In this document: piece by piece, positions 22,298-33,902 of the stretch
How positions within the stretch are numbered: the stretch's first letter is position 1
Layout of the letters: each line of letters opens with the position of its first letter
DNA from: Amphiura filiformis
Taxonomy: Eukaryota; Echinodermata; Ophiuroidea; Amphilepidida; Amphiuridae
Length of the DNA stretch: 64,000 bases
Assembly (NCBI RefSeq): GCF_039555335.1
Contig: NC_092637.1
Coordinates: forward strand, 7,956,038 to 8,020,037
Direction: 5' to 3'
Notes under the pieces: generated by a model
The model's input: the letters and a program-made list of their open reading frames with translations, nothing else
What the model was told of the DNA's origin: nothing
Databases searched by the model: none
Made by a program: the position numbers and the translations under genes

Positions 22298-22780
22298 GGG
22301 CTATTCCAGTTGAAATCCATACACCTCTATGGAAGACATGATCATAATCATTGAAGCAGGGAGTGACGTTCAAATGGATTTACTTGAATTGGTTACTCCA
22401 TTTGAAATCTACACCCCTGTGTTTTCCATTGGTGGGTGTATGGATTTCAAATGGAATAGCCCATAGACCAACTGGGGATGGGGAAGTGGTGTGGATTTCA
22501 AATGGAATTGCCCATTTTAACAGATGAATAATTTTGAAGGCACTGCTTGAATGGATGGTATGTTTATACATTATAATACCTCTTATTGGTGACAACGTCG
22601 ATGTAATATTGTGCTATTGCAGTTAATATCCATACACCCCTGGAAGATATAACCTTAATCTTTCACAAAGGGAGTATGTATTTTAAATTGAGATACATGT
22701 ACCTGAATGGGTGACTCCTTTTGCAATGTACACTCCCTGTGTGGAAGATTAATGTCTATTTCAACTGGGATAGCCCAGTG
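22298..22780. repeat. cluster of GGCTATTCC...ACACCCC elements
   Basis: TTGGGCTATTCCAGTTGAAA (22295) with TCCATACACCTC starts one copy, and GATTTCAAATGGAATAGCCC (22453) ends it; a further copy runs about 22607-22775 (ATATCCATACACCCC ... AACTGGGATAGCCCA). The ends are inverted repeats, as expected for a MITE. Confidence 0.8.
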
Positions 22781-22829
22781 CTGTACCAGTAAGTAACTCA
22801 TAACAATTACTGTCTTTTACATGATTTAA

Positions 22830-23181
22830 GGGGGTATTACACCCCTGGCAAATTTTGTGCCTAATTTTGCATTTTTCTCAAAAATTATAGCACATTGGTG
22901 ACAAGTAAGATATGTATATTATAGGGGCAAGAACTACAACTACCGTACTGAAAATTCAGCAACTCAAAGCAAGTAGTTATTGATTTATTGATCAAATATT
23001 GGTTTTCCCTCATTTTTGACTGTAACTCCACAACTGTTATCTGTGCTGAAATAAAATTTCCATTGCAGTAGTTGTAGTCCGTGCCCCTATATTTTACATA
23101 TCTTACTTGTCCCCAATGCGCTATAATTTTTGAGAAAAATGCAAAAATAGGTACAAAATTGGGCAGGGGTGTAGTACCCCC
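22830..23181. mobile_element. TTAA-flanked inverted-repeat element, copy 2
   Basis: Starts GGGGGTATTACACCCCTGG, ends CAGGGGTGTAGTACCCCC, flanked by TTAA at 22826-22829 and 23182-23185. The internal arms AATTTTGCATTTTTCTCAAA and TTATAGGGGCAAG mirror the right half and match copy 1 (8600-9146), so the two form one family. Confidence 0.85.
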
Positions 23182-23186
23182 TTAAG

Positions 23187-23902
23187 ATCAGTCTGATCCA
23201 CAGAATTAAGAATTTATAAAGCCAATTCTTAAACACTTGAGAACGTTCCTGCAATCTCATTGGTTCTTACCCATGTGATATGACACGATATCACACAGGT
23301 CAGCGCGTGTGCATCAACGCGATACTCGTGCTCGCTATTTGAACCAATCGGAGGCGCATAGCAACAACGGGACTGATCGATTTTAAGCTCTAGGTAGTTC
23401 CTTATAAAATGTAGGATTTAATTTGATTAAAATTTGTAATACTTATGATATTTCTATTTGAATTGAAGTGTTTAAGAATGAGAATAAAGGTATTGTTTTT
23501 TAGTCGTTGTATGTGCATCTATCGTCTCATATAACGGCGACATCATTATTTTTGGCGTATAACAACTCCGCTTCGGCTCGTTGTTTTACTTAAAATAATG
23601 ATGTCGCCCGTGTTATATGAGACGATAGATGCACTCCAGGGGCTAAAACCAATACCTTTATTCTCTAACTACAAAAGCGAAAACAATTCTGCGTCTCATC
23701 TGAATTAAGCATCATTGTATAACGTGCAGGGTTCCATCAAGTGCGTTTCTCAAGTGCGCCCATCATTCATGTCGGCATGATGTCGCGCCTGCATGACAAC
23801 GATTGCCTCGGGCACATTCTAGGGGAAACGGAATACCCCAATTTTTGCTCCATACCTGTATCAAGATGGCGGTTCCCCTTCTTTAATTCTGTGGTCTGAT
23901 CT
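23187..23902. mobile_element. palindromic element
   Basis: Outer arms AGATCAGTCTGATCCACAGA / TCTGTGGTCTGATCTC (each continuing into AATTAAG). Inner arms TGCATCTATCGTCTCATATAAC and GGCGACATCATTATTT at 23515-23555 mirror AAATAATGATGTCGCC and GTTATATGAGACGATAG at 23595-23630. No coding sequence. Confidence 0.7.
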
Positions 23903-25612
23903 CAAAGAATATGTAGTATCTAACAGTTTCATTACTCCACTGTCCATAATACAAAATGGCACACTGTATTTGTCCAAACACGTCACAATCGGGTATGTTA
24001 ATTAACCTTATCGGTAAATCCCATAATTCTTTGCAGTTAGACCTGAGATGTCATCATTTGATGTCATGCCAATGTGCATATCGCTTATATCTGAAACATC
24101 GATTACAGTGTGCGCGATCAGCACAACGACATCACAGGTCTGGCTGCAAAGAATTATGTGATTTAACTAAAAGGTCAGCGATAATGTACCACTGTTTACT
24201 GTGATTGCATCTGTAAAGCACAACACATCCTACATAGAGCATTTTGTGATTTGTGCCGTACATGCTTTACCGTGATGTAAGCAACTTCAGTATTTAGGCA
24301 AAAAAGTGCTGTTTTCTCTTTAAATCACACTTTTTTGCAGTAAAAACATCAGTAATTGAATAGAAGTGTGTTGTAGTATCCTTTGCGCCTAAATAATGCG
24401 TCAGAGGCAGTAAAAATTTAAATAATGAGTGAGGCATAATTTAGGAGTAAATGATACTGTATTACCCTCACGATCAGATAGTTAATATCAATTGGACCAA
24501 TCAGTAACATTGTTAGAATAATTTCACCACGCAAACAAATTGGTGTGAATTATTTGCAAAGCTCCATTCTGATTGGTGATTAAAGTGAAGATATCATGTA
24601 ATTGACCAATCAGAGGCAATGTTAGGTCGACAGGTAGTGCTCAGGGGGTTAACTATTCATGTACTGTAACTTAATTTGGAGTATTGGAAATTTGTGATTG
24701 CAAATCTCCGAACCAGGGATGGTCACCTTCTCTTTTCGAATAGGTCAAACACTTAATGTGCACAGGGTTTGACTCCTGTATTTGGGACCAAACAAAAGCT
24801 TTATGTGACTTCCGAACCATGGGACGTCCCACATACACTACCTATATCTGCATGTACTAAGCAGTGTATGAGGGTGAGTAGAATTATATTCTGTAACTGG
24901 ACACAATTACAGATTTCTGACCTTATAGGAAAATAGGAAGATATCTTTATATTTGTGATCACTTTTTTGTTGTATGTAGAAATTCAAAGAGTTGGTATTA
25001 TCACAAAAGAAAATCTTGGCAACAGATAGTTTTAACCTCTTTTTTGTCACCTGTGCTCTAAGTAACATTGCTGATTGGCTATCAGATTTTAAATGATGTA
25101 GCTCTGTTAAATAACAATAAGGGATATTGACAATTGAGAACGGTGCACTGTGGGGAGAAAAAAGATTGTAGCTAAATAAAAAAATTAATTTGTTAGCCTC
25201 CCTCCTCACTTTGTAGGATCAGTCCATATTTGTTTTTCAATTTCCATATTAAATTTTAAGCTTTTTCTATAGTAAAATGTTAATTAGGATGAATCACTCT
25301 GAAAAGTTTTTGTTGAACTTAAATGGGTCTAACCTCTCATAATCAAAACGATAAGCCTTTTTTTATTTAAAAAAGGGCCTTGTCGTTTTCCTGGCAGATT
25401 CTGAAAATTGCTAGTGAAAACTTCTGTATTTTGTCAATTTAGCAACAAAACAAACAGCCATTTTCAATTTTCCCAAAAGGTGGATATGTGAAACAAATTT
25501 GTACGTTTATTTGGCCTCGGTGTGGAATCCAGGATCCCATGTATTGTTTGGATGGTTTATTTGGGTGACAACTGAGCTACAAACTGTGGTATCAAGACTA
25601 TGCCCATAGTAT
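23903..25612. other. intergenic, with one MITE relic
   Basis: At about 24005-24175 lies a palindromic relic (ATCCCATAATTCTTTGCAG and AGACCTGAGATGTCATCA against the GGTCTGGCTGCAAAGAATTA right end) related to the inner element at 13230. TTGACCAATCAGAGGCA-type words near 24600 match the repeat at the window start. Nothing else is recognised. Confidence 0.45.
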
Positions 25613-26140
25613 TGGGTTAGTCATATTGAAATCCATACACCCCCTATGACCCTCATCTCCTACACAGGGGGTGTAGATTGCAAATGGAGTCACACATTCA
25701 AGTAGCCCCATTTGAAATTCACACTCACTGTGTGGGAGATTAAGTTCATGTCTTTCACAGGGGGTGTATGGATTTCAACTGGAATAACCCATTTTGGAGC
25801 AGACGACACTGAATTGGTGGCTCCATTTGAAATTCACTCACTGTGTGGGAAATTAAAGTCATGTCTTTCACAGGGGGTGTATGGATTTCAACTGGAATAA
25901 ACCCATTTTGGAGCAGACGACACTGAATTGGTGGCTCCATTTGAAATTCACACTCACTGTGTGGGAAATATAAAGTCAAGTCTTTCACAGGGGGTGTATG
26001 GATTTCAACTGGAATAAACCCATTTTGGAGCAGACGACACTGAATTGGTGGCTCCATTTGAAATTCACACTCCCTGTGTGGGAGATTACGGTCATGTCTT
26101 CCATAGGGGGTGTATGGATTTCAACTGGAATAGCCCATTT
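25613..26140. repeat. tandem array of the GGCTATTCC...ACACCCC element
   Basis: About four units of roughly 115 bp, each running CAGGGGGTGTATGGATTTCA, ACTGGAATA(A)ACCCATTT, TGGAGCAGACGACACTGAAT, TGGTGGCTCCATTTGAAATT and CACTCACTGTGTGGG. Repeats of the CAGGGGGTG start lie at about 25759, 25872, 25989 and 26105, so the period is 113-117. The outer edges are GTTAGTCATATTGAAATCCA and GGAATAGCCCAT, the usual ends of the single element. Confidence 0.9.
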
Positions 26141-26434
26141 GTTTACAACTCTCCATTGTCAATAAACCTTTTCAAATCAAGCTATTCAAGCTGCTGTCTG
26201 TTATGATGACCCAGTTTATAAAAATATTCCAGGTCATGATGCAGCTTTTGGGTGCAGAATGTACGCTTGTTGCACTTACGTAATGCGTGAGGCTGTCAAG
26301 TACGTATGTGATTTTACAGGAGCAAAAGAATACTTGCGTATGCTATAACTGGTGCATGTGTCCTGATTTTCTGATGTTGATTTGAAAAGGTTGTGTCAGT
26401 GCACTAGTGCCATATAATCAAGCCCTGTTAATAG

Positions 26435-26771
26435 CAGACCTGCCAACTGTCCCTCATTTTGAGGGGACTGTCCCTCATTCGGGGTTTACCAAAGTGAAAA
26501 TGAGGGACAGTCCTGTTTTCTGAAAATTTCAGTGATGGCAAATTTAAATGTAAGAATAGCAGAAAATGATGAAAATGTCTCTTTAAAATTTGCTATAGCA
26601 TTCTCTTTTGTCTTGTGATAAATTCAGACCTGCAAAACCTCCTCTGAATTCTAAAAGTATTGTACAGTGTACACCTGAAGTCTTTGAATTTGTTGGTACC
26701 TGGTTTGTGTACATGTACAAAGTTGTGGTCTCAATGTCCCTCATTCTGACTTTGGTAGGTTGGCAGGTCTG
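26435..26771. mobile_element. hAT-like inverted-repeat element
   Basis: Termini CAGACCTGCCAAC and GTTGGCAGGTCTG, with subterminal TGTCCCTCATT repeated in both orientations. Flanks share TAATAG (26429-26434, 26772-26777). No coding sequence. Confidence 0.75.
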
Positions 26772-27277
26772 TAATAGATGTGCTAGGTGATCGAGTCCAA
26801 CTTTTAAGTACTACATAATTATTCTTAATCAACATACAAAAATAACTTACAATATTTTCAAGCAAAAAGTGACTGTTATTCCCCCTTAGCACGGATCCGC
26901 CATCTTGCTACCAAAACAAGGTTCTCCCTGCAAACACATGTGGAAAAAGTGCATTTTTGATTCTCGCACTTTTCTAGCAATGCGCCAGAAGGCTGTTACA
27001 AAGTGTATGCGGCAATTAAAGCAATGCTTTTGCGTACACACACTTGCAGGTAGAACCTCGTTTTGAGGTGACCGTGCGATCTGCAAATCAGATTGATATG
27101 TTTATATTCATATATGTTGATATTTCATATAATAAGAGCCATGTATACTTTATTTTCATCTGTTTTTTGAAATTAAATAAATGGTATTTCAATGCTTAAA
27201 TATGTCTGTGTGCATTCATTATTTCTTCCATGTACACTACACATTCAAAGAAATTTTATGGAATCTTGATATTAGAG
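26772..27277. other. intergenic, nothing recognised
   Basis: AT-rich. One block near 26890-27075 has GCTACCAAAACAAGGTT...AACCTCGTTTTGAGG-type inverted words, possibly another decayed element. No gene. Confidence 0.4.
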
Positions 27278-27892
27278 TTTAGCGACGTTTTCACATATTT
27301 TTTGTGGAAGCTGAAAGTACACCAGACACTGAATTGCATTCTGAATATGAGGGATGTCCTGATATCAAATAATGTTGATTTTTTTTAAATTCGTGATATA
27401 CAAATTTTATGACAAATTATTAAAAATTTGATATTTTTAACAATTTTGGTATTTTACAGTCCTTGAAGTGAACTTTATAAATCTAATGATATGTACTAAA
27501 AGTGTATGTAGCCAAGATGAAAAGCCGACGATCAATTGAAAATTTTGACCTTCCATATTGAAGATATACATTTTTTTCCCCAAAAGACCTAATTGTTTTT
27601 GGTGTTTTCATATCTTCAATACGAAAGGTCAAAATTTTTAATTGATCGTCGGCTTTTCATCCCAGCTACATACACTTTAAGTACATATCATTAGATTTAT
27701 AAAGTTTACTTCGAGGACTGTTATAATATTAAAAATGTGAAAAATATCAAATTTGAATAATTTGTCATAAAATTTGTATTATTTTGTGAATTTCAAAAAA
27801 TGAAAATTATTTGATATCAGAAAGACAACCTTTGAATTTCGATATGTCTGATGTGCTCTCATGTCCCACAAAAAATACTGTCGAAACGCTCA
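27278..27892. mobile_element. long inverted repeat element, ~300-bp arms
   Basis: The arms meet near 27590: GATGAAAAGCCGACGATCAA on the left against TTGATCGTCGGCTTTTCAT on the right, and CATATTTTTTGTGG...ACACCAGACA on the outer left against TGTCTGATGTGCTCTCATG and CCCACAAAAAATA on the outer right. A truncated extra copy of the right arm is at about 27970-28135, and an outer-end fragment at 28936-29000. Confidence 0.85.
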
Positions 27893-28135
27893 AAACGCTC
27901 ATTCCAGATCCCTTAAGAGTAGGAATTACCTTGAAAAATGTCTCAAACAATACAAGATGCCAGTTATATTCCGGTCTGAGTCTGAGGACTGTTAAATATC
28001 AAAATATAAATTTTTAATAATTTGCCATAAAATGTGTATTATATCGCGAATTTCAAAAAAAAAAAAAAAAAAATCAAAATTATTTGACATCAGAAGGACA
28101 TTCTTCGTATTCAGAATGCAATTCGATATGTCTGT

Positions 28136-28935
28136 AGACTACCCCGTAGTCCACTTGCCCATTGTGCATACTCTGGATATTGTATTTAAGCTTAAACCTC
28201 TCATTTAATTAATGTGTGCACAGTCAGTTTTCAGTCACCCTACTCTGTTTGTTAGCTTCCCAAGTGGACTACTGACTTTGGATTGCGGTTTACATGCTTA
28301 ACACGGCTGTCTATGAGCCTCTATGGATGAGATTGTCGGAAATCTGGCCTACTAAAATTGGCCATGAAGTTATGCATCTTTAAATGGATCTGGCTTCTGA
28401 TTGGTTGCCCAGATCTCGTTATTGTTTAAATCCTCCCGACACGTACCATTACCATTAACTTTACATGGTACACAATTATCTATGAAATGTGGCGCTTTTG
28501 TGCTGCCGCGAAAGTTGGTGGATGAACATACGCATCTAGCGCGTATTGTACCACCATGCTTAGTCTTGTGGTTAGATTTGATTGATAAACAAGTATGATT
28601 GACAGTGTGTTTTAGAGAACGAAGTCCCGGGGTAAAAGTAAAAGTCCATAGTCTATTTTTAACTCGGATAATAAACTGGCAGATTCTAAAATTAGAATTG
28701 TTCAGTATTGAAGTGCCATTATTATAGTTATGCCATTATGATATGTTGCATTCAATAATATAAGCCTACGTATACTTTACTTTTACTGTCACAAATATAA
28801 TTATATAAACTTTTTCATAACCATTTTATACTAGTATTTTGATGTAATAAATATTAGTATAATTTTGAGTTCAACTGAATGCGTTCATCATGATTAATAA
28901 CATATTTTTATTTATCAAAAATCGACTATGGCATA
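28136..28935. repeat. ~800-bp dispersed element, copy 1 (inverted relative to 45085-46085)
   Basis: The sequence from the GTAGTCCACTTGCCCATTGT side through CAACTGAATGCGTTCATCAT to CGACTATGGCATAGTC is the reverse complement of 45085-46085, apart from an insertion in the latter. No open frame. It sits between two pieces of the 27278-27892 element (GATATGTCTG on the left, ATATGTCTGATGTGCTCTC on the right), so it may have inserted into that element. Confidence 0.8.
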
Positions 28936-29290
28936 GTCTAATATGTCTGATGTGCTCTCATGTCCCACAAAAATACTGCCCAAACGTTCATACCCCACCC
29001 CTTAAGGCTAGCTTAAGGCTAACTATTTTAAACTGTTGCGATTTGGTAGTTCACAGCATCTTGCAAATGGCAGTGAGCTTTGGTAAAAATTGCTTTGATC
29101 ATTTCATAGCGAGCTTGTAGAAGAATTCAAATATCACATATATACTTGTGTAGGTCCTGTGCTGAAACAACAACACTTTTGTAAAACGTACACAACTCAT
29201 TAATAACAATAACTCAAGCAAGTTTTCAAAGTATATGATTTGTAGAATGAACTTTTGCAAAACAGCGAAGGGTCATTTTTCAATAATATA

Positions 29291-29503
29291 CGAGGGGGTA
29301 TCCAAAAGTTTCTGACATCACCCAGAAGTGAAAGAGCTATATTGATGAAATTTTGTCAGTGTAATTACCCACTGCCCATCTAGCGCCACCTGTAAAGAAA
29401 GTAAACATACTTATAAGACCATTTTTTGGACCATAATGTACACAAGGACCAGTGATTACACTGACAAAATTTCATCAATATAGCTCTTTTGAATACCCCC
29501 TCG
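29291..29503. mobile_element. mariner-like MITE
   Basis: Ends CGAGGGGGTATCCAAAAG and CTTTTGAATACCCCCTCG, flanked by TA on both sides (29289-29290, 29504-29505). Longer arms pair: AGAGCTATATTGATGAAATT / AATTTCATCAATATAGCTCT. A TACGAGGG terminus with TA duplication is typical of Tc1/mariner non-autonomous elements. No transposase. Confidence 0.85.
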
Positions 29504-29779
29504 TATTGATTTAGATAAATGAAAATCAATTTTTGGCTGCTTCGACCAACAATACCTCGTCTATATCCTTAAGGATGTTAACCTTGTTTTTCTCCACTCA
29601 GCAAAAACAACCTTTTGTTGGCAAAAAACGCCTCTTTTCATCACAAAACAAATTAAGTAACAAAACTAAGTGTATTCAAAAGATTTCATAATAAGAGGAT
29701 ATACTGTCTATAGACAAATCCAACTGCCCAGTGGGGTGGATTGAAGCCGCTTAAAAATCAATGTCAGTAGACCTTAAAC
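29504..29779. other. intergenic, nothing recognised
   Basis: AT-rich sequence with no feature I can support. Confidence 0.4.
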
Positions 29780-30616
29780 CTAGCTGATGACAGGAAGAGA
29801 GCAAAGGCAGATGGAGGAAAGCAAGATTGGGCACGCTTAAACAAAGAGGTCTCCAGCCTCCGAAGTGTTAAGGAGGACGAAAGAAACTACATCGAAAGGA
29901 AGTGTGTGGAAATGGAAGATGTAAGGGTGACTCAAAAATAGATTTTGGTATTGCCAAAGAACTTACTAAGAAGTGGACCCCAGGATGGATGTTAATAATG
30001 ATGAGAAAGGTAACACTCTTACCGAAAGTGAAGACATCAAGAGATGATGGGTTCAGTATAGTTCCCAGCAGGGCTGTCAACTCTCACGCATTGGCCGTTA
30101 GTCTCACGCATTGGGTCAGTTTCTCACGGTCTCACGCCAAGGTAGTATAATCTCACGCCAAAGTAGTAAAGCTCACGCAAAAAGCTGGAAAATGAGTAAA
30201 ATCTCACGCATCGTCATGAATAATTTGTTGCTCCTACCCCCCCGCTTTTCAAATTCTCGAGCGCCGTGGCTCAAATAATCATGGTACAAAATGAACATTG
30301 GAATCGGCAAATCCCGGTACGTCTCTAGCTCACGCTAAGCAATTCCAAAAAGTTGACAGCCCTGGTTCCCAGCTGTTTGAGGCACAAGATGACAAGATGT
30401 ATGTACAGTGTGAAACGAGTGAGGAAGAACCTCCACCATTGAGATCTGAAATTGAGCTTGCTATGGATCAAATGAAAAATGCTAAGTCACCTGGCATTGA
30501 TAATGTAGGTTCTGAGTTGAGGAAGGCAACTGGGAAAGAAGAGATAGACCTAATGTGGCGTCTATGTTATATCTGGAAAAAGATGAAATGGCCGAGAGAC
30601 TGGTGCAGGGCAGTAT
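29780..30616 (+). pseudogene. RTE-like LINE fragment (pre-RT to start of reverse transcriptase), with nested insertions
   Basis: Broken frames give DDRKRAKADGGKQDWARLNK, then after an interruption PPPLRSEIELAMDQMKNAKS, PGIDNVGSELRKATGK and KWPRDWCRAVFV. This is the usual start of a non-LTR reverse transcriptase (E...A...LK..KSPG.D.I..ELLK... W...VP). Stops and frame changes occur at 29940 and in the TAAGAAGTGG to ATGATGAG stretch. The copy is split by an hAT-like element (30069-30364) and ended by another MITE (30617-30872). Confidence 0.8.
30069..30364. mobile_element. hAT-like MITE with perfect 8-bp target duplication, inside the LINE
   Basis: Termini CAGGGCTGTCAACT and AGTTGACAGCCCTG. Direct repeats GTTCCCAG at 30061-30068 and 30365-30372 are the 8-bp target duplication expected for hAT transposases. 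Several CTCACGC words repeat inside. No coding sequence. Confidence 0.93.
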
Positions 30617-30872
30617 TTGTGATGCGATCAAGCCAAATCAGTCGGAACTCGGAAATATTGATTTTGAGATACAGCCAATCAAAGGAAATATCTCCTTTTG
30701 TTTCCTTTTGTTTTGGAAACTCTTTAATTGCTCATATCTTTGGAACTGATTGTTCAATTTCAATGGGGTTTACTGCAAAATGCAACTCGGTAAATGCTTT
30801 TTACTATCCTATAAGAAACTGAAAATTTAATATTTCCGAGTTCCGACTGATTTGGCTTGATCGCATCACATT
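30617..30872. mobile_element. ~255-bp MITE with ~42-bp terminal inverted repeats
   Basis: Begins GTGATGCGATCAAGCCAAAT, then CAGTCGGAACTCGGAAATATT; ends with the reverse complement AATATTTCCGAGTTCCGACT and GATTTGGCTTGATCGCATCAC. ATTT flanks both sides. It ends the readable RT fragment. Confidence 0.85.
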
Positions 30873-31143
30873 TGTTCATGATAATGTTTTAGCAAGCCGC
30901 ATAGATGCCAGGTGGTGGATGACATGATCGAGCCGGCAACTTGTGAAACCGCCCGGCCGTATTGCATTTTCAATATACTTGGTTAGTTTTGTGGGGTTCA
31001 TTATCGAACCCCAACGGTTTTAGCTTGTATTTATATTACTTATTAACATAGGCCCATTTGTTTGTGATATTTCAAGCGTTTTAAAATGTCAAAATAATCC
31101 CATTCAATTACACGGTTGACGATGAAAATTTACTGAATTTAGA
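30873..31143. other. intergenic, nothing recognised
   Basis: No feature could be supported between the MITE and the next LINE fragment. Confidence 0.35.
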
Positions 31144-31502
31144 GAATGCAATGCGGCCACCACCTGATAGATGCTTTGTTCCTGACAGAGACATGGCTAA
31201 GTGTTGACTCTGATCATACTGTCATCGGAGAACTTGTCCGTCCCGGTTATGACTTTATCAATGTTCCTCGGCCAAATGCTAACCATGGCGGTATTGGTAT
31301 CTTGCATCACAAATCTCTAAAATGCCAGCATTTACCTAAAACATTTGACTCCATCTCATTTGAACATGCCATCATACTAGACAAAGTTAGAAAGATCAAC
31401 TTTGTTGCTGTATATAGGCCAACTCCATCTAAAGTGAACAAGTTTACCACCAGACAATTCCTTACCGAGTTTGACGAATTTTTAATGTACATCAACACAT
31501 TG

Positions 31503-32901
31503 GGTCCTTTCATCTATTCTGTTTCGGTTTCGGTTTCCGGTTTCGGATCTCATTGTTATTTTGAAGTGTTAGCATGGTACGTGTGAACAATCCTTTTATT
31601 CTAGTCTTTTGTTGACTACAGAAAAGTTGAACGAAGATAACTTCTGTTTCGGTTTCGGGAGTTATGTTAATTTCTGGCAGGAAAAAAGTGAGATGAGAGG
31701 GTTGATGCTAATCTAGACAAAAGAAGTGTCTAAATTTTACGGTCGTAAATTCGCGATAAATTGTACGGCTTCAATTGACTTGCGTTGGCGTTGGGTGTAT
31801 AGGTACTCCAGCCTAAGCGGGAGTAGATTGTGAAAATTGCCCAACGTAGAAATATATACATTAACACGAGTAATCAGTGTTGCCAAGAATTACGTACTTG
31901 TTCGTGCAATCGCGCAAAAGTCGGTTATATTATGATTATGTAGCGATTAAACGGGGAATTGTTTTCGTCCCAAATACACCTTAAAACTTGGTAATGTGCA
32001 ACACCAGAGAAGTGCGTTGAAGTGAAACTAATAGGATTTCTTTCATTGGAATTAGTAATCTGATAACTGCTTCAGGCAAAATTGCCAGACTCAAAATCTA
32101 TTTTAAATGTATATTATATGAGAGAGTGGGGATGTTAGACGAGGAGAAGATCTGGTGGAGGGGAGGGGAGGGGAGGGGAGGGGAGGGGAGGGGAGGGGAG
32201 GGGAGGGGAGGGGGGAGGAGAGGAGAGGAGAGGAGAGGAGGGGAGCGGGGGAGGAGAGGGGCCTGAGGAGAGGAGGAGAGGAGAGGAGAGGAGAGGAGAG
32301 GAGGAGAGAGAGGAGAGGAGGAGGAGGAGAGAGAGGAGGAGAGGAGAGGAGGAGAGGAGGAGAGAGAGAGAGAGAGAGAGGAGAGAGAGGAGAGGAGAGG
32401 AGAGAGAGAGAGAGGAGAGAGAGGAGGAGAGGTGGCGAGCAGAGCAGGGAGGAGTTTCCGTTTATTTTGATTTTTCCACGTTGATCATAGGCCTACTGCT
32501 AAAACAGTGAGAGGGGAGAAGGGTAAAGGAAATACAACATCCAATATAATTCAGATATCCACATAATTCAAAAGATGGCACAGGTGAGAGTTGGGGAGGG
32601 GGAGAGACAGACAGACTAGAAAGAGAAGAAAGCGAGAGGAGAAGAGGCAGGGGCCCTTTTTTTAAAAGTAAGAGTGAGTAAGATTGCCCACTTGAGACGC
32701 CAGTGTTGCATATAATTGACTTATCCAACCTTTATTGACAGACATAAGTGTGATTGACAGCACCTATTATTACCTCTTCAAATGAGAAGCATGATGCCCC
32801 AAACGTAACAATGAAGTCAACTTACACACCATCCTACTTAATCCCTTGCGTTTTCGTTTCTGAACAATAGAGCTCCCGAAACAGAAAACTTGAAACGAGG
32901 G
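31503..32901. mobile_element. insertion in the LINE endonuclease, carrying a purine-rich microsatellite
   Basis: ATTG lies on both sides (31499-31502, 32902-32905). The ends are imperfect inverted repeats (GGTCCTTTCATCTATTCTG then TTTCGG at the left; CCGAAACAGAAAACTTGAAA at the right). It interrupts the endonuclease between FLMYINTL and YVGDFNIH. Coding content is not recognised; TTTCGGTTTCGG words occur at 31522-31545 and 31650. Confidence 0.6.
32152..32452. repeat. ~300-bp purine (GGGGA/GAGGA)n tract
   Basis: Nearly pure A/G on the + strand: perfect GGGGA repeats first, then GAGGA, then GA-rich degenerate units. The long open frame across it (Gly/Glu/Arg repeats) is a by-product of the repeat. 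Confidence 0.95.
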
Positions 32902-33266
32902 ATTGTCTGGCAAGGTCAGATATGTTGGAGATTTTAACATACATGTAAATAAACCTGCCAAGTATGATGCGAGTCACTTCTTGTCCTCGGTTGAAGGAGT
33001 TAACCTGCAGCAACATATCGTCGGTCCCACCCACAGGGATGGTAACACCCTCGACTTGATGCTCTCACGACAAGAGGAGAACCTTGTTGTAAGCTGGACG
33101 ATACGTCTATGGATGAGTTCTGATGATCACATCATCTACTGTAAACTCAAAGTTCCCAGACCAGAAGTCCAAAAGGAGGAAATCTTGTCCAGGAATTTCA
33201 AGAACATCGACTTGGATGCCTTCAAAAATGACTTTTGGTCAACAATGAATTGTGAGGACTGGATTT

Positions 33267-33902
33267 GGGGACAGGTAAATGGCGAGTTAAGAATGGGCGA
33301 GTTAGATGAAAGCGAGTTAGAATGGCGAGTTACCCCCTGCAGAGATTAAAGAGTGACCCCTGCTGAGAATACAACAAGTCCCGCTAGCGAGTTAAGATTT
33401 TTACGGCAAGTCCTGCCGGCGAGTTAAGATTTTTACGGCAAGTCCTGCTGGCGAGTTACGACAAGTCCTATCGGTGAGTTAAGATTTACAGCAAGTCCCG
33501 CCGGCGAGTTACGACAAGTCCCATAAGCGAGTTAAGATTTAACAGCAAGTCCCATTGGCGAGTTATGATTTATAATATTACAATAAGCCGTAACAGGACT
33601 TGATGGTTTTGTTGTAACTCGCTTGCAAGACTTGATGGTGTTGTCGTAACTCGCTTGCAGGACTTGATGGTGTTGTCGTAACTCGCTTGTGGGACTTGTT
33701 GGTGTTGTTGTAACTCGCTTGTGGGACTTGTTGGTGTTGTCGTAACTCGCCAATGCGACTTGATGGCTTTGTCGTAACTCGCCTTTAGCTTACTTCGTGG
33801 GGGGTAATTGACAAAAAACCTAATCTCTGTGGGGGGTAACTCGCCTTTTTAACTGGCTTTTCTTTAACTCGCCTTTTTTTAACTCGCCTAGTTACAGCTC
33901 CC
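33267..33902. mobile_element. Mutator-like non-autonomous element made of inverted minisatellite arrays
   Basis: A 9-bp direct repeat ACTGGATTT flanks it (33258-33266, 33903-33911). Ends GGGGACAGGTAAATGGCGAG and the reverse complement of TAACTCGCCTAGTTACAGCT CCC are imperfect inverted repeats. The left half repeats GCGAGTTAAGATTT...GCAAGTCC (about six units); the right half repeats its inverse, GTCGTAACTCGC...GGACTTG. Removing the insert brings the LINE words ...CEDWI and SEDDVN together in frame, which supports the boundaries. 9-bp duplications are typical of MULEs. Confidence 0.85.

Noticed and set aside
25755..26057. 100-codon minus-strand repetitive frame (MEPPIQCRLLQNGF units)
   Set aside because: It is the translation of the 115-bp MITE array, whose period does not keep one frame throughout.
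32155..32484. 109-codon open frame rich in Gly, Glu and Arg
   Set aside because: It is the translation of a GGGGA/GAGGA microsatellite; all frames of a pure purine tract are open.
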